From positions 1-64,000 of the forward strand of contig NZ_VIRL01000004.1 in NCBI RefSeq assembly GCF_006874465.1: a stretch of 64,000 nt of DNA, written 5' to 3'. Made by a program: the position numbers and the translations under genes. Origin of the DNA: Microbispora bryophytorum (GTDB lineage: Bacteria; Actinomycetota; Actinomycetes; Streptosporangiales; Streptosporangiaceae). Position 1 is the first letter of the stretch, and each line of letters opens with the position of its first letter. The notes below the pieces were generated by a model that saw only the letters and a list, made by a program, of their open reading frames with translations, did not search any database and was not told the origin of the DNA. Positions 8,647-15,977 of the stretch are shown piece after piece.

Positions 8647-8957
8647 CGTGATCTTGCGGTTTGTCGCAAGGGTGCGGGCGGACCTCGCACCGCACCTTCG
8701 TGATCTTGCGGTTTGTCGCATCGACAGCCAGTGACCTGCGCCATCCGTGTGCTTGATCTTGCGCGAGATGTCGCGGCTGCCCACCTGGCCTGCCGATAGT
8801 CGCAACGTGATCTTGCAGTCTCCGCCGACTGCAAGATCACGAGCGCTTGAAGGCCAGGTCGGCGACTGATTCGATGAATCTCTGCAAGATCACGACTGCG
8901 CTGCTATGTCGTCTACCTGTGCTTTCTCTTCGCTCTGCGACAAACTACAAGATCACG
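8647..8957. repeat. Cluster of CGTGATCTTGC repeats bounded by 22-bp inverted repeats
   Basis: Two direct copies of a 22-bp unit, CGTGATCTTGCGG + TTTGTCGCA, occur at 8647-8668 and 8699-8720. A degenerate third copy lies at about 8753-8775. At the far end the same unit is inverted (8936-8957) with two mismatches, and partial inverted copies (TGCAAGATCACG core) occur at 8829-8841 and 8883-8894. The outermost copies thus act as terminal inverted repeats of a 311-bp non-coding block. This could be a miniature element or a REP-like intergenic array; no ORF of coding quality lies within. Confidence 0.7.
8806..8841. repeat. Perfect 15-bp inverted repeat inside the repeat cluster
   Basis: CGTGATCTTGCAGTC (8806-8820) and GACTGCAAGATCACG (8827-8841) pair perfectly around a 6-nt loop. 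It is built from one direct and one inverted copy of the cluster core. It lacks a T-run, so it is a weak terminator candidate for glyA; a REP-like structural element is equally possible. Confidence 0.6.
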
Positions 8958-9057
8958 GCATGGGTGGGGGATAAATGGGTTGCGGGGGGTGAGTGCGGGG
9001 CTGTTACTGTTCCCCCGTCGCCGCCACCGAGCGGCCAGGACCAGGGAGGTGAGGACT

Positions 9058-9111
9058 ATGCGGGTCTTTCTGACGACCATGCCGTCCGTCAACTCCCGGG
9101 TGTCCGCCTAG
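9058..9111 (+). CDS. 17-codon ORF ahead of rsgA (possible leader peptide)
   Basis: ATG at 9058 with a strong purine-rich ribosome binding site (GGGAGGTGAGGACT) opens a 17-residue ORF, MRVFLTTMPSVNSRVSA, ending TAG at 9111, 45 bp before rsgA. The ribosome binding site is much better than that of rsgA itself, so a translated leader is plausible. There is no run of one amino acid to indicate classic attenuation. Unrecognised. Confidence 0.35.
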   Translation: MRVFLTTMPSVNSRVSA

Positions 9112-9156
9112 TCTCTTCTCGCTGGGACGCCCGGTTTCCGAAGGGTGTTTCCAGCA

Positions 9157-10311
9157 GTGTTCAACGAACTTTCTCTTCTCGGCTGGCACGACGGGCTCGC
9201 GGAGCAGCTGCCCGACCTGCCCGGCGGCGCCGTTCCCGCGCGTGTGGCGCGGGTAGACCGGGGCGCCGCCGAGGTCATCGCCGCCGACGGAAACCATCAG
9301 GCGCGGTTCGGCGCCCGCGTACGCAGGGCCGCGGCGGCCGATCCGCTCGCGCTCCCGTGCGTGGGCGACTGGGTCGCGCTCGCCCGGCTCGACCTGTCCT
9401 CATCCCAGGGGGGCCGCTACGAACTGGCCGAGGTGCTGCCCCGCCGTACGGCCTTCGTCCGGGGCGGCGTGAGCCGCGACTCGCGCGGAGGGCTGTCGGG
9501 CGACGGCCAGGGCCAGGTCCTGGCCGCCAACGTCGACGTGGTCTTCGTGGCCGAGCCGTCCATGCACGCCACGCCGCCCGAAGGGCCAGGGGGGGTCGTC
9601 CCCCCGGGCAAGCACAGCGCCGACCTCGGCAGGATCGAGCGCCTCGTGGCGCTCGCCTGGGAGAGCGGCGCCCGGCCGGTCGTGCTCGTCACCAAGGCCG
9701 ACCTCTTCGAGCAGGGTCTGGACGATCTCCTCGCCGACGTCGCGGCGGCGGCGCCGGGCGTCGACGTCCACCCGGTCTGCTCGCTCACCGGCGACGGCGT
9801 GGATCTGGTGCGCGCCCACCTCGGCCCCTCGGGGACCGCGGTGGTCCTCGGTGCGTCGGGCGCGGGCAAGTCCACGCTCGTCAACGCCCTCGCCGGCGCG
9901 GAGGTCATGGAGACCCAGCAGATCAGGGCCGCCGACGGGCGGGGCAGGCACACCACCGTCCACCGGCAGCTCATCGTGCTGCCCGGCGGCGGGCTCGTCA
10001 TCGACACCCCCGGCATCCGCCGGGTCGGTCTGTACGAGATGAGCCAGGGCGTCGATCTGGTCTTCTCCGACATCGAGGAGCTGGCCGAGGACTGCCGGTT
10101 CTCTGACTGCCGGCACCGGGAGGAACCGGGCTGCGCGGTGCTGGCGGCGGTCGAGTCGGGCGAGCTGCCCGAGCGGCGGCTGGAGAGCTGGAACAGGCTC
10201 CAGCGGGAGGCCGCCTGGATGGCCCGCCGCACCGACGCCCGGCTGCGCGCCGAGGAGACCCGCAAGTGGAAGACCATCCACAAGCAGATGCGGGGCATGG
10301 GCCGCCCGTAG
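9157..10311 (+). CDS. rsgA: Ribosome small-subunit biogenesis GTPase RsgA (YjeQ)
   Basis: A 384-residue circularly permuted GTPase that helps late 30S maturation. The order OB-fold, G4 (TKAD), G1/P-loop (GASGAGKST), G3 (DTPG) is visible, followed by the zinc-binding knuckle CRFSDCRHREEPGC. The switch region GRGRHTTVHRQL is typical. GTG 9157 is preferred because an AAGGG lies 11 nt upstream, whereas GTG 9145 directly follows it; the true start is uncertain by four codons. The N-terminal region contains an unusually long loop (PPEGPGGVVPPGKHSADLGR) between the OB domain and G4. Confidence 0.92.
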   Translation: MFNELSLLGWHDGLAEQLPDLPGGAVPARVARVDRGAAEVIAADGNHQARFGARVRRAAAADPLALPCVGDWVALARLDLSSSQGGRYELAEVLPRRTAFVRGGVSRDSRGGLSGDGQGQVLAANVDVVFVAEPSMHATPPEGPGGVVPPGKHSADLGRIERLVALAWESGARPVVLVTKADLFEQGLDDLLADVAAAAPGVDVHPVCSLTGDGVDLVRAHLGPSGTAVVLGASGAGKSTLVNALAGAEVMETQQIRAADGRGRHTTVHRQLIVLPGGGLVIDTPGIRRVGLYEMSQGVDLVFSDIEELAEDCRFSDCRHREEPGCAVLAAVESGELPERRLESWNRLQREAAWMARRTDARLRAEETRKWKTIHKQMRGMGRP

Positions 10312-10350
10312 GCCCGGGTGCGTTCCGTTGCGGGTGGGTATGACCGGGGC

Positions 10351-11031
10351 GTGAGGACGATCCGGGTGCGGCTGCCGTACGCCGGCCGGGCAGCGGCGGG
10401 TGCACTGCTCGCCGAGGTTCTGCGCGACATGGTTCCGCAGGATCCGGTGGTGCTCGCCCTGCCGCGCGGCGGCGTGGCGGTGGCCGCGCCGATCGCGGAG
10501 CGGCTGCGCGCCCCGCTCGACGTGCTGGTGACCCGGAAGATCGGGCATCCGGCCCGGCCCGAGCTCGGGGTCGGCGCGATCGCGGAGGGCGGGCGGCCCG
10601 TGTTCGACTCCGAGACGCTCGACCGGCTCGGCCTGGAACCGCAGGACGTGGCGGAGGTGGCCGGGCGGGAGCGGCGCGAGCTGGCCAGGCGGGTGCGGGT
10701 CTACCGGGGAGAGCGGCCGCTGCCGGAGCTGCGCGGCCGTGACGTGATCGTGGTGGACGACGGCCTGGCGACCGGAGGCACGGCGCGCGCCGCGCTGCGG
10801 GCCGTACGGACGATCCAGGCGGGGTGGGGCCGGGTGACGCTGGCGGTGCCGGTCGCCGCTCCGGAGACGGTGGAGGCGATGCGGGGAGAGGCGGACGAGA
10901 TCGTCGTGCCGGCCACCCCGGAGAACTTCCGCGCGGTGGGCCAGTGGTACCGGCGGTTCGACCAGCTCACCGATGACGACGTGCTGGGGCTGCTGGCCGC
11001 GGCGGGGTGCGGAGGGACGGATGAAACCTGA
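10351..11031 (+). CDS. Phosphoribosyltransferase-family protein
   Basis: A 226-residue type I PRTase-fold protein. The PRPP-binding motif is DVIVVDDGLATGGTARAAL (about 130-148), with upstream VLALPRGGVAVAAPIAERL and VTRKIGHPARPELGVGAIAEGG, the signature of the large actinobacterial group annotated simply as phosphoribosyltransferase (related to ComF-like and erythromycin-type esterase-linked PRTases). Its substrate is unknown. GTG 10351 gives the sensible N-terminus MRTIRVRLP; GTG 10318 is an alternative. It lies 39 bp downstream of rsgA on the same strand. Confidence 0.8.
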   Translation: MRTIRVRLPYAGRAAAGALLAEVLRDMVPQDPVVLALPRGGVAVAAPIAERLRAPLDVLVTRKIGHPARPELGVGAIAEGGRPVFDSETLDRLGLEPQDVAEVAGRERRELARRVRVYRGERPLPELRGRDVIVVDDGLATGGTARAALRAVRTIQAGWGRVTLAVPVAAPETVEAMRGEADEIVVPATPENFRAVGQWYRRFDQLTDDDVLGLLAAAGCGGTDET

Positions 11032-11118
11032 AGGGCGCTCCGCGTGCGCCGTCGCCCACATCGGGGGACGGGACGCGAAGCGCCCAGCGGTGACGCGTGT
11101 CGGGGAAGGGGGAAATGC

Positions 11119-11433
11119 TCAGGCCACGGCGCTGATTCCGGCGCTGGCGGCGCGCCGCATGCGACGGCGACGCTCGGACGCGCGCTCGTCCTCGTTGAGA
11201 CCGCCCCACGTGCCGTACTTCTCCGGACGGGAGAGCGCGTAGTCGAGGCACTCCGCTCGCACAGGACACTGAGCGCAGATGGCCTTGGCCTTGCGCTCCC
11301 GGATGTCGCGCTCGGGCTGACGCTCGCCGTCAGGACCGAAGAACAGCACCAGGTCCTCTCCCCGGCACGCGGCATCATCCTGCCAACCCCAGCTGGGGCG
11401 CGGGCGGGCGAGCTGCCGACGTACCTGAGACAT
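11119..11433 (-). CDS. WhiB-family iron-sulfur transcriptional regulator
   Basis: A 104-residue Wbl protein. The four cluster-binding cysteines are present: one in DDAACRGED, then ICAQCPVRAEC (C-x2-C-x5-C). They are followed by the turn GTWGGLNEDERA, in which the usual G[V/I]WGG is GTWGG, and a basic C-terminus RRRRMRRAA that may contact DNA. Wbl proteins sense redox/NO through a [4Fe-4S] cluster and partner with sigma factors. The paralogue cannot be assigned confidently; WblE/WhiB1-type is possible. The ribosome binding site is AAAGGTGG. The upstream region has the hairpin GGACGC-TTGTG-GCGTCC at 11480-11496. Confidence 0.93.
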   Translation of the reverse strand: MSQVRRQLARPRPSWGWQDDAACRGEDLVLFFGPDGERQPERDIRERKAKAICAQCPVRAECLDYALSRPEKYGTWGGLNEDERASERRRRMRRAASAGISAVA

Positions 11434-11549
11434 GAGAAACCACCTTTGGTGAGAGGTATTTCAGTGTTTGTGCCGCATTGGACGCTTGTGGCGTCCCTTG
11501 TGCCAACGCAGGGATAGGCCGTGGTGTTCCCGGCTCCGGGGCGGAGCCC

Positions 11550-12455
11550 TCAGGTCAACACCGGCGTGAGCTCGCTCAGCTCGGCCAACCTGTAGGTCGG
11601 GATTCCGTCGGCGCAAGTCAACCCGCACGGTGCCGTGAGCACCGTGGGCTCGACCACGACCCGAAACCGCGACGTCCCACGCTCCGTCGTGCGCCGCACG
11701 ACGCAGACCGTGGTGTCGTCAACCGACCGGGAGGATTCCACGGCCACCCCGCCGACCGAGATCTCGCCGGTATGCGCCCGGACGAAGTGCTCAGCGGCCT
11801 GCAGTGGCTCAGGGATGCCCGCGCGTCCCCGGAAACGGTCGAGGACGACCTCGCCGTGCCGGTACGCGTTTGCCGCCGCGATCGCAGCAGCCTGAGACAT
11901 GCTGCCGTAGTAAAGCCCGTGTGGCAAGCATACGAGGTTGGCGGCGTATCGATCGCCGCCGACATGTGTGGTTTCCCACACTTCGCCGGACAGGTTCTCG
12001 TCGAGGAACCGCGCCAGCGGGAGTCCCAGACGGGCACAGCACGCGTTGTGCCGACCGTGCGTGCAGACCAGGTACATCGGCTCGTTCACCAGTATGCAGG
12101 ACTCCGGAACCACTCCGTGCACGAGAGCGCCCAGGTCAAGATCGTCGGGGCGCTCCACGAAGCCCTCGGCGAGCCACGGATCGTCCACCGCGGCCGCGGC
12201 GACATAGACGTGCAGGGGGCCCGTACGGGCCTCGCGGCGGCCGGGCCGGCGGATCAGTTGCGGCCGGATGTCAAGAGCCCTGGCGCGGGAGATCAGCCGG
12301 TGGACGTCATCCGGCAGCCGGCACTCCTCCAGCTCCGCGGCCCAGGGCCCCGCGTGCTCGATGAGCAGCCAGAACCGGCCCTTCCTGGTCGCGCTCGCCA
12401 GGATCGGCGCCTCCCCCGCGTGGCAGGCGGCGGGGTGCTCGCACCCGTTGGCCAT
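11550..12455 (-). CDS. Sucrase/ferredoxin-like family protein, iron-regulated
   Basis: A 301-residue protein of the sucraseferredoxin (Apd1-like) family, a thioredoxin-fold [2Fe-2S] group. The signature LVCTHGRHNACCARLGLPLA carries clustered Cys/His that could ligate a cluster, and HVGGDRYAANLVCLPHGLYYG is the second conserved block. Other Cys are in the first 12 residues (NGCEHPAACHA). A consensus iron box lies 27 bp upstream of the ATG, so expression should rise under iron starvation. Ferric-siderophore reduction or redox protection is an inference from that control, not from domain knowledge. No siderophore genes are adjacent. Confidence 0.85.
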   Translation of the reverse strand: MANGCEHPAACHAGEAPILASATRKGRFWLLIEHAGPWAAELEECRLPDDVHRLISRARALDIRPQLIRRPGRREARTGPLHVYVAAAAVDDPWLAEGFVERPDDLDLGALVHGVVPESCILVNEPMYLVCTHGRHNACCARLGLPLARFLDENLSGEVWETTHVGGDRYAANLVCLPHGLYYGSMSQAAAIAAANAYRHGEVVLDRFRGRAGIPEPLQAAEHFVRAHTGEISVGGVAVESSRSVDDTTVCVVRRTTERGTSRFRVVVEPTVLTAPCGLTCADGIPTYRLAELSELTPVLT

Positions 12456-12481
12456 CCGGTCCCGTCCCTCACTCGTGTTTC

Positions 12482-12500
12482 TTAGGTAAGACTAACCTTA
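12482..12500 (-). promoter_or_regulatory. IdeR/DmdR-type iron box
   Basis: TTAGGTAAGACTAACCTTA matches the 19-bp actinobacterial iron box consensus TTAGGTTAGGCTAACCTAA at 15-16 positions with the palindromic symmetry retained. It lies just upstream of the sucrase/ferredoxin-like gene start and behind the glpD stop, so it should serve only that gene. Fe2+-IdeR binding would repress it. Confidence 0.85.
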
Positions 12501-12627
12501 ACCAATCGCGTCAAGGGCTGCGGCCGCGGGGTCGTAAATCCGCGTTAAAGACGTAAATGTCCCGATATTGCCCGCTGTGTACAGAGATCGAGAGCACGCC
12601 AGGGACGGCGCCGGGGGTCGGTGCCGG

Positions 12628-14136
12628 TCAGGCGTAGGCCAGGGCGGCCTCGGCGGCGGGGAGGGCCGCCGCGCGGTCCTCGGGCACCAGCCCGATCCTG
12701 GTCCGCCGGTCCAGCAGGTCGCCGGCGTCCAGGGCGCCCTCGTGACGCACGGCCCACACCAGCTCGGCCCGGGTGATCCCCAGCGCCACCGGCTCGGCCA
12801 GGGCCGGGTCCGCGCGCATCAGGTCGCGCACCGCCCAGGACTCCGAGCCGTACCTGCGGGCCAGCCGCCCGGGCGCGCCGGGACGCACCGGCCCGGCCCC
12901 GACGAGGGGCAGCCGCGCCGTACGGCTCGCGCGGGCGTCGGGGCAGGCGGCGTCGACGGCGTCCTCGGCCATCCGCCGGTAGGTCGTGAGCTTCCCGCCC
13001 ACGACCGTCACGACGCCGTCCGGCGAGCGCAGCACGGCATGGCGGCGGGACAGGTCGGCCGTCCGGCCGCCGGCGGCCTCCGGTGCGTCCACCGCGTCGA
13101 CCAGGGGCCGCAGCCCGGCGAAGGCGCCGGCGACGTCCGCACGCGACAGCGGCCGGTCCAGGGCCGTCCCGATGACCTCCAGCAGGAACGCGACGTCGCT
13201 CTCGGGAGCCTCGGGGACGTCCGGGACCGGGCCGTCGAGCGGTTCGTCGGTCAGCCCGGCGTAGACCCGCCCGTCGGCTTGGGGGAGCACCAGCGCGAAG
13301 CGGGCGCGCTCGCCGGGGATCGGCACGTGCAGCCCCGCGCGCAGCGCGCCGAGCGCCCCGGGGCGCAGGACGAGGTGCGTGCCCCGCGAGGGACGCAGCA
13401 CCACCGACGGCGTCAGCTCTCCGGCCCACACGCCGGTCGCGTTGATCACCGTGCGGGCCCGGATGTCGAACTCGTCGCCGGTCAGCTCGTCGCGCACCCG
13501 GGCGCCGTCCCCGGCGAGGGCCAGCGCGCGGCACCGGGTGAGGATCCGCGCGCCGTGGGCGGCGGCCGTGCGCGCCAGCGCCACGACCAGGCGGGCGTCG
13601 TCCACCACCCGGCCGTCCCACGACAGCAGCGCCCCGCGCAGGCCGTCCGCGCGCAGCGACGGGGCGAGGGCGAGCGCCCGGCCGGCCGAAAGCCGCGAGG
13701 GGCCGGGCAGCAGGCGCCGCGGCGTGCCCGCCGCGGCCCGCAGCGCGTCGCCCAGGCGGTAGCCGGTCATGAGGGCCGCGGCCTGCGCCCGGGGGACGTC
13801 CGGCGTCAGCGGCAGCACGTACGGGTGGGCGGCGACCAGGTGGGGCGCGGTGAAGCGCAGCAGGGCGTCGCGCTCCACCGCGCTCTCCCACGCCACGCCG
13901 ACCTGGCCGCTAGCGAGGTAGCGCAGCCCGCCGTGGATGAGCTTGGAGCTCCACCGAGAGCTGCCGAACGCCAGGTCGTGGGCGTCCACGGCGGCCACCG
14001 ACAGCCCGCGCGAGGCGGCGTCGAGCGCGGCTCCGGCCCCCGTCGCCCCCAGGCCGACCACGAGCACGTCCACGACGTCCGTGCCCGCCTCGTCGAGCTC
14101 CCACCGGCGCCTGGCGGCGTTCAATGAGGAGTTCAT
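12628..14136 (-). CDS. glpD: FAD-dependent glycerol-3-phosphate dehydrogenase
   Basis: A 502-residue flavoenzyme oxidising sn-glycerol-3-phosphate to DHAP and passing electrons to quinone. The N-terminal FAD Rossmann motif is VLVVGLGATGAGAALDAASRG, followed by the GlpD signature FGSSRWSSKLIHGGLRYLASG. INATGVWAGELT and VVTVGGKLTTYRRMAEDA close the FAD domain. The C-terminal helical domain is complete. It diverges from an alkyl-DHAP-synthase-like flavoprotein gene, with a shared palindrome between the starts; both enzymes act on DHAP or its precursors, hinting at lipid-precursor metabolism rather than simple glycerol use. Confidence 0.92.
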   Translation of the reverse strand: MNSSLNAARRRWELDEAGTDVVDVLVVGLGATGAGAALDAASRGLSVAAVDAHDLAFGSSRWSSKLIHGGLRYLASGQVGVAWESAVERDALLRFTAPHLVAAHPYVLPLTPDVPRAQAAALMTGYRLGDALRAAAGTPRRLLPGPSRLSAGRALALAPSLRADGLRGALLSWDGRVVDDARLVVALARTAAAHGARILTRCRALALAGDGARVRDELTGDEFDIRARTVINATGVWAGELTPSVVLRPSRGTHLVLRPGALGALRAGLHVPIPGERARFALVLPQADGRVYAGLTDEPLDGPVPDVPEAPESDVAFLLEVIGTALDRPLSRADVAGAFAGLRPLVDAVDAPEAAGGRTADLSRRHAVLRSPDGVVTVVGGKLTTYRRMAEDAVDAACPDARASRTARLPLVGAGPVRPGAPGRLARRYGSESWAVRDLMRADPALAEPVALGITRAELVWAVRHEGALDAGDLLDRRTRIGLVPEDRAAALPAAEAALAYA

Positions 14137-14157
14137 GTCCCCTCCACTACTCCCGCA

Positions 14158-14171
14158 TTACTCTTTAGTAA
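14158..14171. promoter_or_regulatory. TTACT-N4-AGTAA palindrome in the glpD/flavoprotein divergent promoter
   Basis: TTACT (14158-14162) and AGTAA (14167-14171) form an inverted repeat midway between two divergent starts (14136 and 14194). Such short TTACT/AGTAA palindromes are typical of TetR-type operators. It overlaps both core promoters, so one repressor could control both genes. No tetR gene is adjacent in the window. Confidence 0.5.
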
Positions 14172-14193
14172 CCTACCTGGAGGCGCGACGGCT

Positions 14194-15807
14194 ATGGAAA
14201 CCCCTCTCACGGCGGCGGAACCCATGCTCTGGTCGGGCTGGGGTGATCCGGCCAAGGCCGCCGAGCTGCCCCCGCCGGTGCGCGACCTGCTGGCGCAACT
14301 CCTCGGCGTCCGGGCGCCCGCCACGCCGGCGGCGACGTTCGGCGAGGTGCGGCTGCCGCCGGTGGCGCTGCCGCCGCCCGTCCTGGCCGCGCTGGCCGCG
14401 ATCGTGGGAGACGGGCACGTGCGGGCCGACGACGACGCCCGCATCCGGCACACCCGGGGCAAGTCCACCCCCGACCTGCTGCGCATGCGCTCGGGGGACG
14501 CCTCGGACGCGCCCGACGCCGTCGTGCTCCCCGGCTCGCACGACGAGGTGGCCGCCGTGCTGCGCCTGTGCGCGGAGCAGCGGGTGGCCGTGGTGCCGTT
14601 CGGCGGGGGCACCTCGGTGGTCGGCGGCCTCGTGGCGGCCCGGTGTGGCTCCGAGGGGGGCTTCGCGGGCGTGGTCGCGCTCGACCTGGCCCGGCTCGAC
14701 CGGCTCGTCTCCGTCGACCCCGTGTCCATGATCGCCGAGCTGGAGCCGGGCCTGCGCGCGCCGCAGGCCGAGCAGCTCCTCGCCGCGCACGGGCTGACGC
14801 TCGGGCACTTCCCCCAGTCGTACGAGTACGCGACGCTGGGCGGGTTCGCGGCGGCCAGGTCCAGCGGGCAGGCCTCGGCCGGGTACGGCAGGTTCGACGA
14901 CATGGTCGCCGGCATGACCGTCGCGACGCCCCGGGGCACGCTGGAGATCGGCCGAGCGCCCCGGTCGGCCGCCGGGCCGGACCTGCGCCAGGTGTTCCTG
15001 GGCTCCGAGGGCGCCTTCGGGGTGATCACCTCGCTGCGGCTGCGCGTCCGCAGGGCCCCGGACGTCAGGGCGTACGAGGGCTGGCGGTTCGCCACCTTCG
15101 CCGAGGGCACGGCCGCCATGCGGCGGCTCGCGCAGCAGGAGGGCCCGCCGCCCACGGTGCTGCGGCTGTCGGACGAGACCGAGACCATGGTCGGTCTGGC
15201 GAAGCCGGCCGACCTCGGCGCGGCGGGGCGCGACTCCGGCTGCCTGCTGGTGGCGGGCTTCGAGGGCTCCCCGGGCGACGTGGCCCACCGGCGGGACGGC
15301 GCCTCCGCCGTGCTGGTCGAGGCGGGCGGGGTGCACCTCGGGCCGGAGCCGGGGGACGCGTGGGCGCGGGGCCGGTTCTCCGCCCCCTACCTGCGCGACT
15401 CCCTGCTGGCCGCGGGGGCGACGGTGGAGACGCTGGAGACCGCCTGCTTCTGGTCGAACCTGCCGCGCCTGTACGACGCCGTGCGGCTGGCCCTGCTCGG
15501 CGCGCTCGGCTCCCCGCTGGTCATGTGCCACATCTCCCACGTCTACGCCACGGGGGCCTCGCTGTACTTCACCGTGGTGACCGCGCAGACCCGCGACCCC
15601 CTCGGGCAGTGGGCGGCCGCCAAACGCGCGGCGAACGAGGCGATCGTGCAGGCGGGCGGCACGATCTCGCACCACCACGGCGTCGGCCGCGACCACCGCG
15701 AGGCGTACGCCGCGGAGATCGGCGACCTGGGCGGCGAGATCCTGCGGGGGATCAAGGAACGGCTCGATCCCGCCGGGATCCTCAACCCGGGTGTGCTGAT
15801 CCCCTAG
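14194..15807 (+). CDS. FAD-binding oxidase, alkyldihydroxyacetonephosphate-synthase-like
   Basis: A 537-residue protein of the vanillyl-alcohol-oxidase/AGPS family. The FAD-binding half shows VVPFGGGTSVVGGL and TLGGFAAARSSGQASAGYGRFDDMV. The cap half ends with GGTISHHHGVGRDHREAY, the triple-His active-site motif of alkyl-DHAP synthases, and the D-lactate-DH-like tail LDPAGILNPGVL. In eukaryotes AGPS makes ether lipids; bacterial homologues next to glpD are usually annotated only as FAD-binding oxidases. ATG 14194 has GGAGG 10 nt upstream. The divergent glpD gene supports a glycerolipid role, which is inference. Confidence 0.85.
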   Translation: METPLTAAEPMLWSGWGDPAKAAELPPPVRDLLAQLLGVRAPATPAATFGEVRLPPVALPPPVLAALAAIVGDGHVRADDDARIRHTRGKSTPDLLRMRSGDASDAPDAVVLPGSHDEVAAVLRLCAEQRVAVVPFGGGTSVVGGLVAARCGSEGGFAGVVALDLARLDRLVSVDPVSMIAELEPGLRAPQAEQLLAAHGLTLGHFPQSYEYATLGGFAAARSSGQASAGYGRFDDMVAGMTVATPRGTLEIGRAPRSAAGPDLRQVFLGSEGAFGVITSLRLRVRRAPDVRAYEGWRFATFAEGTAAMRRLAQQEGPPPTVLRLSDETETMVGLAKPADLGAAGRDSGCLLVAGFEGSPGDVAHRRDGASAVLVEAGGVHLGPEPGDAWARGRFSAPYLRDSLLAAGATVETLETACFWSNLPRLYDAVRLALLGALGSPLVMCHISHVYATGASLYFTVVTAQTRDPLGQWAAAKRAANEAIVQAGGTISHHHGVGRDHREAYAAEIGDLGGEILRGIKERLDPAGILNPGVLIP

Positions 15808-15977
15808 CACCGCCTTTCCTGCGTGGTGTCGCCCCGAGCGGCCCCGCGCCACGTCGCCGCCGTCACTCGCGGGCTCGCCACGAGTTCCCTCCTCCGCCGT
15901 GCGTCGCACCATTCACGTCCCCGCAAGTTCGGGCAAATCTTGTCGATGGGGGCGATGGAAAGGCCAAGATTGTTCCC

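Noticed and set aside
8647-8957. CRISPR-like array
   Set aside because: Repeats are in both orientations, unequal spacing and too few; no cas genes.
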